A DNA stretch of 64,000 nucleotides from Soonwooa sp032078105 (GCA_046269235.1 JBJZOS010000002.1:1-64000); one strand, 5' to 3'; shown: positions 45,233 to 54,585, numbered from the stretch's first letter. Program-made: numbers and translations. Notes: a model not told the origin generated them from the letters alone.

Positions 45233-45264
45233 CAAATATGTTAATTTTTTCCTAATACACCAAA
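45233..45264 (-). promoter_or_regulatory. Promoter of the second SusCD operon
   Basis: TTTG (45264-45261), 20 bases, CATATTTG (45240-45233), then a leader with AGTGTTAATATGAACGT. It is the same architecture as at 39376-39345. Confidence 0.7.
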
Positions 45265-45372
45265 TTAAATTTACAAATCCCTTAAAACTTTAACATTTAG
45301 ATATAAAAATAATAGATTACAAGTCAAAAAATTGATACATTATTCTTAAATCAAACAGTTGTTTACAAAAAC

Positions 45373-45400
45373 AAAAAAACCACTGAGAGTCCCCAGTGGT
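45373..45400 (-). terminator. Terminator of the rimP-nusA-infB operon
   Basis: On the minus strand the stem ACCACTG / CAGTGGT, with an 8-base loop, is followed by seven T. It lies 25 bases past the infB stop. Confidence 0.85.
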
Positions 45401-45424
45401 ATATTATCCAATACATAATATTGG

Positions 45425-48355
45425 TTATTTAAGTTTCTTCTTAACTGCTACTTCTTCGTAGACTTCTAAGATGTCACCAACTTCAATATCATTATAACCT
45501 TTTAGGTTAAGACCACATTCGTAGCCTTTAGTTACTTCTTTGACATCGTCTTTGAAACGTTTTAAGCTTTCTAGCTCTCCATCAAATTTCACGATACCAT
45601 CACGAAGCAATCTAATTTTAGAATTTCTAGTTACTTTACCAGTTAATACCATACAACCTGCAATAGTACCAACTTTAGAAATTTTGAACACCTCACGGAT
45701 TTCTACATTACCGACCACTTGTTCTTTAATTTCTGGTGAAAGCATACCTTCCATCGCTTCTTTAACCTCATCAATAGCCGCATAGATAATCGAATAAGTT
45801 CTAATTTCAACCTCCTCTTTATCCGCAATATCTTTAGCGTTAATACTTGCTCTAACGTTGAATCCAATAACAATAGCATCAGATGCTGCTGCTAAAAGAA
45901 TATCACTTTCTGTGATTTGACCAACACCAGAGTGTAATATATTAACCTGAATTTCTTCAGTTGATAATTGTTGTAACTGATCTGACAAAGCTTCTACCGA
46001 ACCATCCACATCACCTTTAAGGATAATGTTAAGCTCTTTAAATTCGCCAAGTGCAATACGTCTTCCGATTTCATCTAAAGTAAGATGTTTTTTAGTACGT
46101 AAGGTTTGCTCTCTTTGTAACTGCTCTCTCTTGGTAGCAATCGTTTTCGCTTCTTTTTCGTCAGCGTAAATTCTGAATTTGTCACCTGCAGTTGGCGCAC
46201 CATCTAATCCTAAAATAGTTACAGGAATTGAGGGACCAGCGGCCTGCATAGGTTTTCCTCTTTCATCAAGCATTGCTTTAACCTTACCGTGATTTTTACC
46301 AGCAAGAATATAGTCACCAACTTTAAGAGTACCATTCTGAACTAATATCGTAGAAACATAACCTCTACCTTTATCTAGAGCTGCTTCGATAACAACACCA
46401 TTAGCAGCACGATTTGGATTTGCTTTTAATTCAAGCATTTCTGCTTGTAGTAAAACTTTTTCCAACAACGCATCTACGTTATGACCAAACTTAGCAGAAA
46501 TCTCTTGAGATTGGATGTTACCACCCCATTCTTCTACCAAGATATTCATACCTGATAATTGTTGACGAATGTTGTCTGGGTTGGCATTTGGCTTATCGAC
46601 TTTGTTAAGTGCGATAATCATTGGTACACCAGCCGCTTGTGCGTGCGCAATAGCTTCTTTAGTTTGTGGCATCACATCATCATCCGCTGCAATTACGATA
46701 ATTACAATATCGGTAACTTGTGCACCACGCGCTCTCATCGCTGTAAAGGCCTCGTGACCAGGTGTATCTAAGAATGTGATACGTTGTCCTCCTTCTAGCT
46801 TAACATTGTAAGCACCGATGTGCTGCGTAATACCTCCAGATTCTCCAGCAATAACATTTGCTTTACGGATGTAATCCAATAACGAGGTCTTACCGTGGTC
46901 AACATGTCCCATTACTGTTACTATTGGCGCTCTTGCAATAAGATCTTCTTCTGCATCAGGAGTTTCCTCTTCCAAGTTTTCTTCCAAGTCAGCATCAGAG
47001 AATTCAATTTTATAACCGAATTCGTCAGCAACCAATGTTAAAGTATCCGCTTCTAGACGTTGGTTCATCGTAACCATAACACCTAGTGAGAAACAAGCAG
47101 AGATAACCTCAGTCGGGCTAACATTCATTAAGCTTGCTAACTCATTAACAGTAATAAATTCTGTCACTTTAAGTGTTGTATCTTGAGCATCACGTTCTTG
47201 TTGAAGTTCGTCTTGCTCTCTTCTCCAGTTACGTTTATCTTTTCTGTGTTTAGCGCCTTTATTTTTACCGCCTTTATTGGTCAGCTTTTCTAAAGTTTCT
47301 TTAATTTGATTTTTAACTTGCTCATCGGTTAACTCAACTGGCATAACTCTTTGACCACCGCCACGATTATTACCACCGCGGTTATTACCACCGCGATTGC
47401 CTCCTTGGTTGTTACCTCCTTGACGATTGCCTCCTTGGTTGTTACCACCTTGACCACCACGGTTGTTGTTATTACCAAAACGGTTACCACCTTGACCTTG
47501 GTTATTACCGCCGCCTTGGTTGTTATTATTGTTACCGCCTTGTTGGTTATTGTTAGCGCCTGGTTGTCCAGGTTTTTCTATACGTTTTCTTTTCTTCTTA
47601 GCAGCATTAGGACCACCAGCATTTGAAGATTTTGGCTTTGGAGCAAATTGAGATAAGTCAACCGTTTGCTTAAGGATTTTAGGCCCATCAAGTTTTTGAT
47701 AAACGGTTTCAATTTTTTGAGGCTCGCTATCTTCAGTTGTTTCAGTTGGCTTATTAGCCACGACTTCTTCTTTAGGAGCAACAGGTTTTTCTTCAACTTT
47801 AGGCGTTTCGGCAACTACTTTTGGTGTTTCCACATGTTTAGGTGCTTCTGGCTTTTCAGTTTTAGGTTCTGGCTTCTCCTTTTTTGAAGGTCGATTTCGG
47901 TTTTCTAACTGAGACAGATCAATTTTATCTAAGACTTTAAATTCTTGTTTAGAATCTTCTTTCTTAACTTTTTCAGCTTTTGGTTGTTCTACCACAGGCT
48001 CAGCTTTAACTTCGCTAGCAGGCTCTTCCACAACTGGTTTGTTAGAATCAAGATCAATCTTACCTAAAATTTTAGTTTCAGGTTTCAGGTTTGCTTTGGC
48101 TCTTATAACCTCAGGAGCTTTTTCTTCGATTTCCAGTTTTTCTTCCGGAACTTTAGAAATCACAACCTCATGAGAAGCTTTACGTTGTTCTCCATCTTTT
48201 TTGAACTCAGCTTCTAATGCAGAATATGCCGCTTCTTCTAGTTGAGCGTTAGGGTTACTCTCTACTTCGAAGCCCTTAGATTGTAGAAATTCTACCATCC
48301 GTCCCATCGAAATATTAAATTCCTTAACTGCTTTATTTAATCTAATTTTTGGCAT
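45425..48355 (-). CDS. infB: Translation initiation factor IF-2
   Basis: IF-2 is the GTPase that brings initiator tRNA to the ribosome. Seen: the N-terminal IF2_N module (MPKIRLNKAVKEFNISMGRMVE); a long charged Pro/Lys/Glu-rich linker; a Gly/Asn/Gln-rich tract at about residues 260-340; a second IF2_N-like segment (KVTEFITVNELASLMNVSP); then the G domain with APIVTVMGHVDHGKTSLLDY, FLDTPGHEAFTAMRARG and IALNKVDKP. Domains II-IV end in LNLKGYNDIEVGDILEVYEE. At 976 aa it is long, owing to the linker. It is the last gene of the operon with rimP and nusA. Confidence 0.97.
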   Translation of the reverse strand: MPKIRLNKAVKEFNISMGRMVEFLQSKGFEVESNPNAQLEEAAYSALEAEFKKDGEQRKASHEVVISKVPEEKLEIEEKAPEVIRAKANLKPETKILGKIDLDSNKPVVEEPASEVKAEPVVEQPKAEKVKKEDSKQEFKVLDKIDLSQLENRNRPSKKEKPEPKTEKPEAPKHVETPKVVAETPKVEEKPVAPKEEVVANKPTETTEDSEPQKIETVYQKLDGPKILKQTVDLSQFAPKPKSSNAGGPNAAKKKRKRIEKPGQPGANNNQQGGNNNNNQGGGNNQGQGGNRFGNNNNRGGQGGNNQGGNRQGGNNQGGNRGGNNRGGNNRGGGQRVMPVELTDEQVKNQIKETLEKLTNKGGKNKGAKHRKDKRNWRREQDELQQERDAQDTTLKVTEFITVNELASLMNVSPTEVISACFSLGVMVTMNQRLEADTLTLVADEFGYKIEFSDADLEENLEEETPDAEEDLIARAPIVTVMGHVDHGKTSLLDYIRKANVIAGESGGITQHIGAYNVKLEGGQRITFLDTPGHEAFTAMRARGAQVTDIVIIVIAADDDVMPQTKEAIAHAQAAGVPMIIALNKVDKPNANPDNIRQQLSGMNILVEEWGGNIQSQEISAKFGHNVDALLEKVLLQAEMLELKANPNRAANGVVIEAALDKGRGYVSTILVQNGTLKVGDYILAGKNHGKVKAMLDERGKPMQAAGPSIPVTILGLDGAPTAGDKFRIYADEKEAKTIATKREQLQREQTLRTKKHLTLDEIGRRIALGEFKELNIILKGDVDGSVEALSDQLQQLSTEEIQVNILHSGVGQITESDILLAAASDAIVIGFNVRASINAKDIADKEEVEIRTYSIIYAAIDEVKEAMEGMLSPEIKEQVVGNVEIREVFKISKVGTIAGCMVLTGKVTRNSKIRLLRDGIVKFDGELESLKRFKDDVKEVTKGYECGLNLKGYNDIEVGDILEVYEEVAVKKKLK

Positions 48356-48432
48356 TTATAAATGTTCTGTTTTTAATTTTTAAAATTAAAGTATTTTCTT
48401 TTTACTGTTTATTAGAGATTTTAACAATTCGA

Positions 48433-49668
48433 TTAGTCTTCTAATTCTTCTCTAAGAATATTTTTAACTTCCTCGATTGTTTCTTCTTCTAGGTCAACTA
48501 AGTTAAGCAATGCTTCTGTATCTTTATCTAATACACTTCTAGCAGTTTCTAAACCAACTTTTTTGAATTCTTCAATAATCCAAGATTCGATTTCGTCGCT
48601 AAACTCTTTTAGCTCAACATCGTCGTCTTCTTGTTTCTCTCTATAAACATCAATTTCGTATTCTGTTAACCAAGATGCCAATCTAATGTTTTGACCTTGT
48701 TTACCAATAACTTTCGAAATCTCTTCAATAGGTGTATAGACCATTGCATAGTTATGCTCTTCATCTACCTCTACCTTATTAATAATGATATTACCTAATG
48801 CTCTTTTTACCAAAATTTCTGGATTCTTAGACCATTGGATAACGTCAATATTTTCGTTTCTCAACTCTCTTACAACACCGTGAATTCTTGACCCTTTAAC
48901 ACCCACACAAGCTCCAACTGGATCAATTCTGTCATCGTAAGCATCTACAGCGATTTTCGCTTTCTCTCCTGGTATTCTTACAACCTTTTTAAGAACAATT
49001 GTACCATCTTGAATTTCTGGGATCTCTAACTCTAACAATTGCTCTAAAAACTTCGGTGAAGTTCTCGAAATCATAATCTGAGGCTTAGATCCACGGAAGT
49101 CAACACTTTCTACAATCGCTCTTACATTATCTCCTTTTTTGAAGAAATCTGACGGGATTTGGTTTTCTTTAGGCAAGATAAATTCGTTACCCTCGTCATC
49201 CAACATAATAACATGCTTGTGACGAATATGGTGAACTTCACCTACAACCAACTGCCCAATTCTATCACGGAATTGCTCATACAAAGCTGCATTGAAATGC
49301 TCTTGTATTTTGGTTGCAAGAATTTGCTTAAGGGTAAGAATGTTTCTACGTCCCAATTTAGCCACTGGAATTTCTTGTGTATATTCTTCACCAACTTCAA
49401 ACGTAGAGTCGATTTTTCTAACCTCAGAGATTTCGATTTCTAAATCATCATCTTCTGACATTTCGTCTTCAACAATGATCTTGTTTAAGAAAATCTGAAA
49501 ATCCCCCTTGTCAGGGTTAACAATAACATCAAAATGATCATCAGAATCATATCTCTTTCTCAAAAGCGTCTTAAGAGAATCCTCAATGATTGCCATTAGG
49601 TCAATTTTGCTTATATTCTTTACTTCTTTAAAATCGCCAAAAGCTTCAATTAAAGCTAAATTATCCAT
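48433..49668 (-). CDS. nusA: Transcription termination/antitermination factor NusA
   Basis: NusA binds RNA polymerase and affects pausing, termination and antitermination. Seen: the N-terminal RNA-polymerase-binding domain (LALIEAFGDFKEVKNISK); the S1 domain (RIGQLVVGEVHHIRHKHV); then two KH domains with RIPGEKAKIAVDAYDDRIDPVGACVGVKGSRI and VIGKQGQNIRLASWLTEYEI. The C-terminus has a short acidic helical region (DTEALLNLVDLEEETIEEV) in place of the tandem repeats of the E. coli protein. Length 411 aa is usual in Bacteroidota. It lies between rimP and infB. Confidence 0.96.
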   Translation of the reverse strand: MDNLALIEAFGDFKEVKNISKIDLMAIIEDSLKTLLRKRYDSDDHFDVIVNPDKGDFQIFLNKIIVEDEMSEDDDLEIEISEVRKIDSTFEVGEEYTQEIPVAKLGRRNILTLKQILATKIQEHFNAALYEQFRDRIGQLVVGEVHHIRHKHVIMLDDEGNEFILPKENQIPSDFFKKGDNVRAIVESVDFRGSKPQIMISRTSPKFLEQLLELEIPEIQDGTIVLKKVVRIPGEKAKIAVDAYDDRIDPVGACVGVKGSRIHGVVRELRNENIDVIQWSKNPEILVKRALGNIIINKVEVDEEHNYAMVYTPIEEISKVIGKQGQNIRLASWLTEYEIDVYREKQEDDDVELKEFSDEIESWIIEEFKKVGLETARSVLDKDTEALLNLVDLEEETIEEVKNILREELED

Positions 49669-49685
49669 TGATTATATTTTTCTTA

Positions 49686-50153
49686 TTAAAATTTAATTAC
49701 CACCAACGCCTTTTTAATTTCATCAAGACGTATTACTTTTTCTTCTTCGACATCTTCCTTACCTTTTCCGATAAGTTTTGGTCGACGGTATCTCAACAAA
49801 AGAGTGATTGCCTCTTCATCCGCAGACACCAACTCTCCTTCAATCTTTTCACCAGAAGTCAGAACAACATCCAATTCTCTACCAATATTTTTTTGATATT
49901 GACGATTAAGAGCTAATGGCTCTGACAAACCATAAGACATAACCTGCAAAGCAAAATCATGCTCTTCTCGATCCATATTAAACTCTATGGCACGACTTGC
50001 ATCTAGACAATCTTGTAAAGTTACGCCATTATCTCCATCTAAAGTAACTGTAATCTGGTCATCTGCAGAAATCTTAAGATCAACCAAAAACAAATCTTTT
50101 CTTTCTTCTAAAAAAGAAGCCAACAAAGCTTCAACTTGCTCTTTAAAACTCAT
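49686..50153 (-). CDS. rimP: Ribosome maturation factor RimP
   Basis: RimP helps assemble the 30S ribosomal subunit. Seen: the N-terminal alpha/beta domain with FLVDLKISADDQITVTLDGD, the conserved QDCLDASRAIEFNMDRE and the LQVMSYGLSEPLALNRQYQ block (equivalent to the EVSSPGxxRPL region), then a C-terminal SH3-like part (GRELDVVLTSGEKIEGEL). Length 155 aa is typical. It is the first gene before nusA (17-base gap) and infB. It has a strong promoter 76 bases upstream and a leader with nested hairpins. Confidence 0.95.
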   Translation of the reverse strand: MSFKEQVEALLASFLEERKDLFLVDLKISADDQITVTLDGDNGVTLQDCLDASRAIEFNMDREEHDFALQVMSYGLSEPLALNRQYQKNIGRELDVVLTSGEKIEGELVSADEEAITLLLRYRRPKLIGKGKEDVEEEKVIRLDEIKKALVVIKF

Positions 50154-50171
50154 ACTTTTCCCTGAATTACG

Positions 50172-50221
50172 TTTACGAAAAAAGGCATTCTCTCGAAGGC
50201 CTTTTCATTCTGTTCCGTAAA
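50172..50221 (-). promoter_or_regulatory. Nested-hairpin leader of the rimP operon
   Basis: On the minus strand the leader contains an outer stem TTTACG / CGTAAA (50221-50216 with 50177-50172). Inside it is a stem AAAAGGC / GCCTTTT (50205-50199 with 50186-50180) followed by T. The inner hairpin looks like a terminator, so the element may attenuate the operon. It lies just before the rimP ATG. Confidence 0.55.
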
Positions 50222-50228
50222 TCTTTTG

Positions 50229-50260
50229 CAAATATAGCTACTTTTTTCAAAAAATCCAAA
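50229..50260 (-). promoter_or_regulatory. Promoter of the rimP-nusA-infB operon
   Basis: TTTG (50260-50257), exactly 20 bases and TATATTTG (50236-50229) give a full match to the Bacteroidota promoter consensus. Confidence 0.8.
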
Positions 50261-50428
50261 TTATATTGAATTTTAAGACTTTACGCTCTCTATTTTGGCA
50301 ATTTGAATTTAATATTATTTATAAAAAAAGAGCTTCAATTGCTCCAACATTAATAAAAAGCAAAATCGACACTATACTATAATATGTTAAAAAAAATTAT
50401 CTTTGTATAAAATTTAAAAACTCAAATC

Positions 50429-51739
50429 TTGAATATAACTATTGTAGGAACGGGTTATGTAGGTCTCGTAACTGGTACGACACTAGCAGAATTAGGCAAT
50501 TCTGTATATTGTGTAGACATAGATGAAAAAAAAGTTGAAAGCATGAAGAAAGGCATCGTACCCATCTACGAGCCAAATCTTGAAGAAATGTTCCTGCGAA
50601 ACATCCATGCTAACAGATTACACTTCACAACCAATTTAAAAGAAGCTTTAGACAAAAGCGAAGTTATTTATCTTGCGTTACCAACGCCTCCGGGTGAAGA
50701 TGGCTCTGCTGATTTATCTTATGTTCTGAAAGTTGCGAATGATATTGGCGAAATGATGACTGAATATAAGGTGGTTGTTAATAAATCGACGGTTCCGGTT
50801 GGCACTGCTGACAAAGTAACTGCTGTTATTTCTTCTAAAACTGATTTACCTTTCGATGTTGTATCGAATCCCGAATTCTTGAGAGAAGGTTTTGCGGTTG
50901 AAGACTCTATGAATCCTGCTAGAGTTGTTGTAGGCTGTAGCTCTGAAAAAGCAAAAAACATTATGGCTCAAATTTATCAGCCATTTACCAATACAGGCGT
51001 TCCAATAATTTTCATGGACGCAAAATCTTCGGAATTAACGAAATACGCGGCTAACTCTTTCTTAGCTGTAAAAATCACTTTTATGAACGAAATCGCAAAT
51101 TATTGCGAACTGGTCGGCGCTGATGTTGACAAAGTAAGATTAGGCATGGGAAGTGATGATCGTATTGGCCACAGATTTTTATTTCCTGGTATTGGATATG
51201 GGGGATCTTGCTTTCCAAAAGATGTTAAAGCTTTGATTAAGTCTGGACAAGATGAGAATTTCAAATTCCAAATTTTGGAATCGACAGAAGCGGTTAACAA
51301 TGCACAAAAAGTAATTTTAACAAAAGATATTGAAAAATATTTCAACGATTTAAAAGGAAAAAAAATTGCACTTTGGGGCTTAGCTTTTAAAGCAAATACT
51401 GATGATATTCGGGAAGCTTCGTCACTTGATAATATTAAATTATTGTTAGAGAAAGGCGCAAAAATAAAAGCTTACGACAAAATTGCTGAGGCTAATGTTC
51501 GCAAGGTTATTGGTGACCAAATCGAATATGCTGAAGATATGTATGCTGCACTAGAGGATGCGGACTGCTTATTAATAGCAACCGAATGGCCAGAATTTAA
51601 AAACCCTAATTTTGACTTAATGGCATCCAAAATGAAAAATAAAATCATCTTTGACGGTCGTAATATGTTCCCTCTAGAAGTTCCAGAACAACATGGTTTT
51701 TTCTACAAGTCTATCGGTCGTAAAACAATTAACAACTAA
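50429..51739 (+). CDS. ugd: UDP-glucose 6-dehydrogenase family protein
   Basis: This enzyme oxidises a UDP-sugar (UDP-glucose, or a relative such as UDP-ManNAc) to the uronic acid for polysaccharide synthesis. Seen: the N-terminal NAD motif VGTGYVGLVTGTTLAELGN; VSNPEFLREGFAVEDSMNP; the catalytic Cys in GYGGSCFPKDVKALIK (about residue 260); and the C-terminal ALWGLAFKANTDDIREA. It starts with TTG at 50429, 24 bases after a TATCTTTG -7 box (50398-50405). It opens the polysaccharide cluster and is 9 bases from rmlB. UDP-glucose is the most likely substrate, not proven. Confidence 0.92.
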   Translation: MNITIVGTGYVGLVTGTTLAELGNSVYCVDIDEKKVESMKKGIVPIYEPNLEEMFLRNIHANRLHFTTNLKEALDKSEVIYLALPTPPGEDGSADLSYVLKVANDIGEMMTEYKVVVNKSTVPVGTADKVTAVISSKTDLPFDVVSNPEFLREGFAVEDSMNPARVVVGCSSEKAKNIMAQIYQPFTNTGVPIIFMDAKSSELTKYAANSFLAVKITFMNEIANYCELVGADVDKVRLGMGSDDRIGHRFLFPGIGYGGSCFPKDVKALIKSGQDENFKFQILESTEAVNNAQKVILTKDIEKYFNDLKGKKIALWGLAFKANTDDIREASSLDNIKLLLEKGAKIKAYDKIAEANVRKVIGDQIEYAEDMYAALEDADCLLIATEWPEFKNPNFDLMASKMKNKIIFDGRNMFPLEVPEQHGFFYKSIGRKTINN

Positions 51740-51748
51740 TTTTTAGGA

Positions 51749-52828
51749 ATGAAAAACATTATCATAACAGGTGGCGCAGGTTTTATCGGATCTCATGTTG
51801 TAAGAGAATTTGTTAAGAACCTTCCCAACACTAATATCATAAATCTAGATGCGTTAACTTATGCAGGTAATCTAGAAAACTTAAAAGATATCGAGAATGA
51901 ACCCAACTACATTTTCGAAAAAGCAGATATAACAAAACCTGAAGAACTAAGAAAGGTTTTTGAAAAGCATAATCCTGACGCTGTTATACATCTGGCAGCC
52001 GAATCTCATGTCGACAGAAGCATTACCGATCCTAATGCTTTTATCAACACCAACGTTAATGGTACTGCTAACTTATTAAATTTAGCGAAAGAATTTTGGA
52101 CGCTTAATCCAGATCATCAACACGGTAACTTCCCAGATAAACCAAGAACCAATCTGTTCTATCATGTTTCTACAGACGAAGTCTATGGTGCGCTAGGAGA
52201 AACAGGCTTTTTTACAGAAGAAACTTCTTATGATCCAAAATCACCTTATTCAGCGAGCAAAGCCGCATCCGACCACTTGGTAAGAGCTTACGGAAATACC
52301 TACGGACTGCCATTTATTATATCTAATTGTTCAAATAATTATGGTCCAAACCACTTTCCTGAGAAATTGATTCCGCTTTGTCTTTTCAATATTTTAAACG
52401 AAAAACCACTTCCAATCTATGGCGACGGAAAATATACAAGAGACTGGTTATTTGTAATTGACCATGCAAAAGCTATTTTCCAAATTTTCCATGAAGCAAA
52501 AACTGGAGAAACCTACAATATTGGCGGATGGAACGAATGGCAAAACATCGATTTGGTTAAAGAATTAATTAAACAAGTTGATGAAAAAACGGGAAAAGAA
52601 GCAGGTTACTCAGAGAAGTTAATTACTTTCGTTAAAGATAGACCAGGCCACGACAAACGTTATGCAATTGATGCAACAAAGCTTAATAAAGATCTTGGAT
52701 GGAAGCCATCTGTAACATTTGAAGAGGGACTTTCTAAAACTATCGATTGGTTTTTATCCAACCAAGAATGGTTAGAAAATGTAACTTCGGGAGATTATCA
52801 AAAATACTACAGTAAACAATACTCATAA
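51749..52828 (+). CDS. rmlB: dTDP-glucose 4,6-dehydratase
   Basis: RmlB converts dTDP-glucose to dTDP-4-keto-6-deoxyglucose. Seen: the NAD motif ITGGAGFIGSHVVREF; LAAESHVDRSITDPNAF; the catalytic STDEVYG segment HVSTDEVYGALGETG; and the active-site YSASKAASDHLVRAYG. The region DWLFVIDHAKAIFQIF matches the family C-terminal half. Length 359 aa is typical. It is coupled to rmlA (12-base gap). No rmlC or rmlD follows, so the 4-keto sugar probably feeds the aminotransferase at 59475 and not dTDP-rhamnose. Confidence 0.96.
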   Translation: MKNIIITGGAGFIGSHVVREFVKNLPNTNIINLDALTYAGNLENLKDIENEPNYIFEKADITKPEELRKVFEKHNPDAVIHLAAESHVDRSITDPNAFINTNVNGTANLLNLAKEFWTLNPDHQHGNFPDKPRTNLFYHVSTDEVYGALGETGFFTEETSYDPKSPYSASKAASDHLVRAYGNTYGLPFIISNCSNNYGPNHFPEKLIPLCLFNILNEKPLPIYGDGKYTRDWLFVIDHAKAIFQIFHEAKTGETYNIGGWNEWQNIDLVKELIKQVDEKTGKEAGYSEKLITFVKDRPGHDKRYAIDATKLNKDLGWKPSVTFEEGLSKTIDWFLSNQEWLENVTSGDYQKYYSKQYS

Positions 52829-52840
52829 ACACACATTGAT

Positions 52841-53701
52841 ATGAAAGGAATTATTCTTGCTGGTGGATCTGGCACAAGATTGTACCCACTAACAATCGCT
52901 GTTAGCAAGCAATTGATGCCTATTTATGACAAACCAATGATCTATTTCCCCATTTCAACATTATTACTGGCGGGGATTAGAGAAATTTTAATTATTACAA
53001 CACCACATGATCAGGAAGCTTTCCAAAGACTGTTGGGTGATGGATCTCAAATTGGTTGTCGTTTCGAATATAAAGTTCAACCATCTCCTGATGGGCTAGC
53101 ACAAGCATTTATCCTTGGTGAGGAGTTTATTGGAGACGATTCTGTTGCTTTAGTTTTAGGTGATAACATTTTTTATGGCACTGGTTTACCTCAACTTCTA
53201 GAAAGTAAAACCAATCTTAAAGGAGGTTGTGTTTTCGCCTATCAAGTTTCTGACCCAGAGCGTTATGGCGTGGTAGAATTTGATGAAAACTACAATGCTC
53301 TTTCTATTGAGGAAAAACCAACTGAACCGAAATCAAACTTTGCGGTTCCTGGATTGTATTTTTATGACAATTCTGTTGTGGAATATGCTAAAAATTTGAA
53401 ACCGTCTCCACGTGGCGAACTGGAGATTACAGATATCAATAAAATCTACCTTGAAAATGGAGAATTAGAAGTTGGTGTGATGAGCCGCGGAACGGCATGG
53501 CTAGATACAGGGACTTTTGACTCACTGCACGAGGCGTCAGAGTTTGTACGTGTTCTTGAAAAGAGACAAGGCTTCAAAATCTCTTGTATTGAAGAAATTG
53601 CTTACCGCAAAGGATTTATCGATAAAGAACAGCTATTAAAGTCAGCAGAAAAATATGGCAAAAGTGGCTATGGTAGCTATTTGAAAAATTTAGTCAAATA
53701 A
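52841..53701 (+). CDS. rmlA: Glucose-1-phosphate thymidylyltransferase
   Basis: RmlA makes dTDP-glucose from dTTP and glucose 1-phosphate. Seen: the nucleotide motif LAGGSGTRLYPLTIAVSKQL and MPIYDKPMIYFPISTLLLAG; LVLGDNIFYGTGLPQLL; the region VVEFDENYNALSIEEKPTEP; and GRGTAWLDTGTFDSLHEAS-like MSRGTAWLDTGTFDSLHEA. Length 286 aa is standard. It follows rmlB and is 5 bases before the ABC permease gene. Assignment secure. Confidence 0.97.
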   Translation: MKGIILAGGSGTRLYPLTIAVSKQLMPIYDKPMIYFPISTLLLAGIREILIITTPHDQEAFQRLLGDGSQIGCRFEYKVQPSPDGLAQAFILGEEFIGDDSVALVLGDNIFYGTGLPQLLESKTNLKGGCVFAYQVSDPERYGVVEFDENYNALSIEEKPTEPKSNFAVPGLYFYDNSVVEYAKNLKPSPRGELEITDINKIYLENGELEVGVMSRGTAWLDTGTFDSLHEASEFVRVLEKRQGFKISCIEEIAYRKGFIDKEQLLKSAEKYGKSGYGSYLKNLVK

Positions 53702-53706
53702 AAAAC

Positions 53707-54567
53707 ATGAACAACACATCTGATGAAAATAAAAAATGGTCTCAAGTCATTGAAGCCAAACATTCTCTATTTTCTTTAAACTTAAAAGAAGTTTGGAATT
53801 ATCGAGATTTGGTCTATATGTTGGTCAAGAGAGATTTTGTTACTTCTTTTAAACAAACTGTTTTAGGACCTTTGTGGTTTTTTATAAACCCTATCTTCAC
53901 AACCATCATGTATGTGATTGTTTTTGGTAACATTGCTAATTTATCTACAGATGGTGCTCCGCAAATCCCTTTCTATTTATCAGGAGTTATCCTTTGGAAT
54001 TATTTTTCGTCTTGTCTTAATAACACGTCCAATGTATTCCGAGGTAATGCCTCAATATTTGGAAAGGTCTATTTTCCAAGATTGGTTATGCCTTTAGCCA
54101 TTGTAACATCCAACTTGATGCAATTTGCGGTACAATTCCTCTTATTTGTTGGCTTTCTTTTGTATTATTTTATAGTAGACAAAAATGTGCATCCTAATTT
54201 ATGGATATTAGCAACACCTTTTTTAATTATTCTAATGGCAGCATTTGCTATGGGAACGGGTATGATCTTTTCTTCTCTGACAACAAAATATAAAGATTTA
54301 TCGATGTTATTAGGCTTTGGCGTCTCTTTGTATATGTATATAACACCTGTTGTCTATCCCGTATCTTCAATACCCGAAAATTACAGATGGATTGCGGACT
54401 ATAACCCATTAACTGGAATTTTTGAGTGTTTCAAATATGCTTACCTTGGTGTGGGTGATTTTAATATTGGTATGTTGCTCTACTCCACTATTTTCATATT
54501 TATTGTATTATTGATTGGCACATTAATTTTCAATAAAGTTGAAAAATCGTTCATGGATACTGTTTAA
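53707..54567 (+). CDS. Polysaccharide ABC transporter permease (Wzm type)
   Basis: A 286-residue inner-membrane permease of the ABC-2 type, which with the ATPase at 54586 would export undecaprenyl-linked glycan. Seen: a soluble N-terminus with an amphipathic helix (LKEVWNYRDLVYMLVKRDF); VLGPLWFFINPIFTTIMYVI; six hydrophobic segments; and the family motif YNPLTGIFECFKYAYLG near the C-terminus. Its presence means assembly of the polymer before export (the ABC-dependent O-antigen or capsule route). No Wzx flippase or Wzy polymerase is seen in the window. The next gene starts 18 bases downstream. Confidence 0.9.
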   Translation: MNNTSDENKKWSQVIEAKHSLFSLNLKEVWNYRDLVYMLVKRDFVTSFKQTVLGPLWFFINPIFTTIMYVIVFGNIANLSTDGAPQIPFYLSGVILWNYFSSCLNNTSNVFRGNASIFGKVYFPRLVMPLAIVTSNLMQFAVQFLLFVGFLLYYFIVDKNVHPNLWILATPFLIILMAAFAMGTGMIFSSLTTKYKDLSMLLGFGVSLYMYITPVVYPVSSIPENYRWIADYNPLTGIFECFKYAYLGVGDFNIGMLLYSTIFIFIVLLIGTLIFNKVEKSFMDTV

Positions 54568-54585
54568 TTTTTTAAGAATTTATTT

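Noticed and set aside
47340..47560. Repeated units resembling a CRISPR array
   Set aside because: The repeats are short, in frame, and encode the Gly/Asn/Gln-rich linker of IF-2. There are no unique spacers and no cas genes.
47351..47626. Plus-strand 91-residue frame opposite infB, rich in Thr, Val and Ile
   Set aside because: It is the mirror image of the Gly/Asn repeat in IF-2 and has no protein-like complexity.
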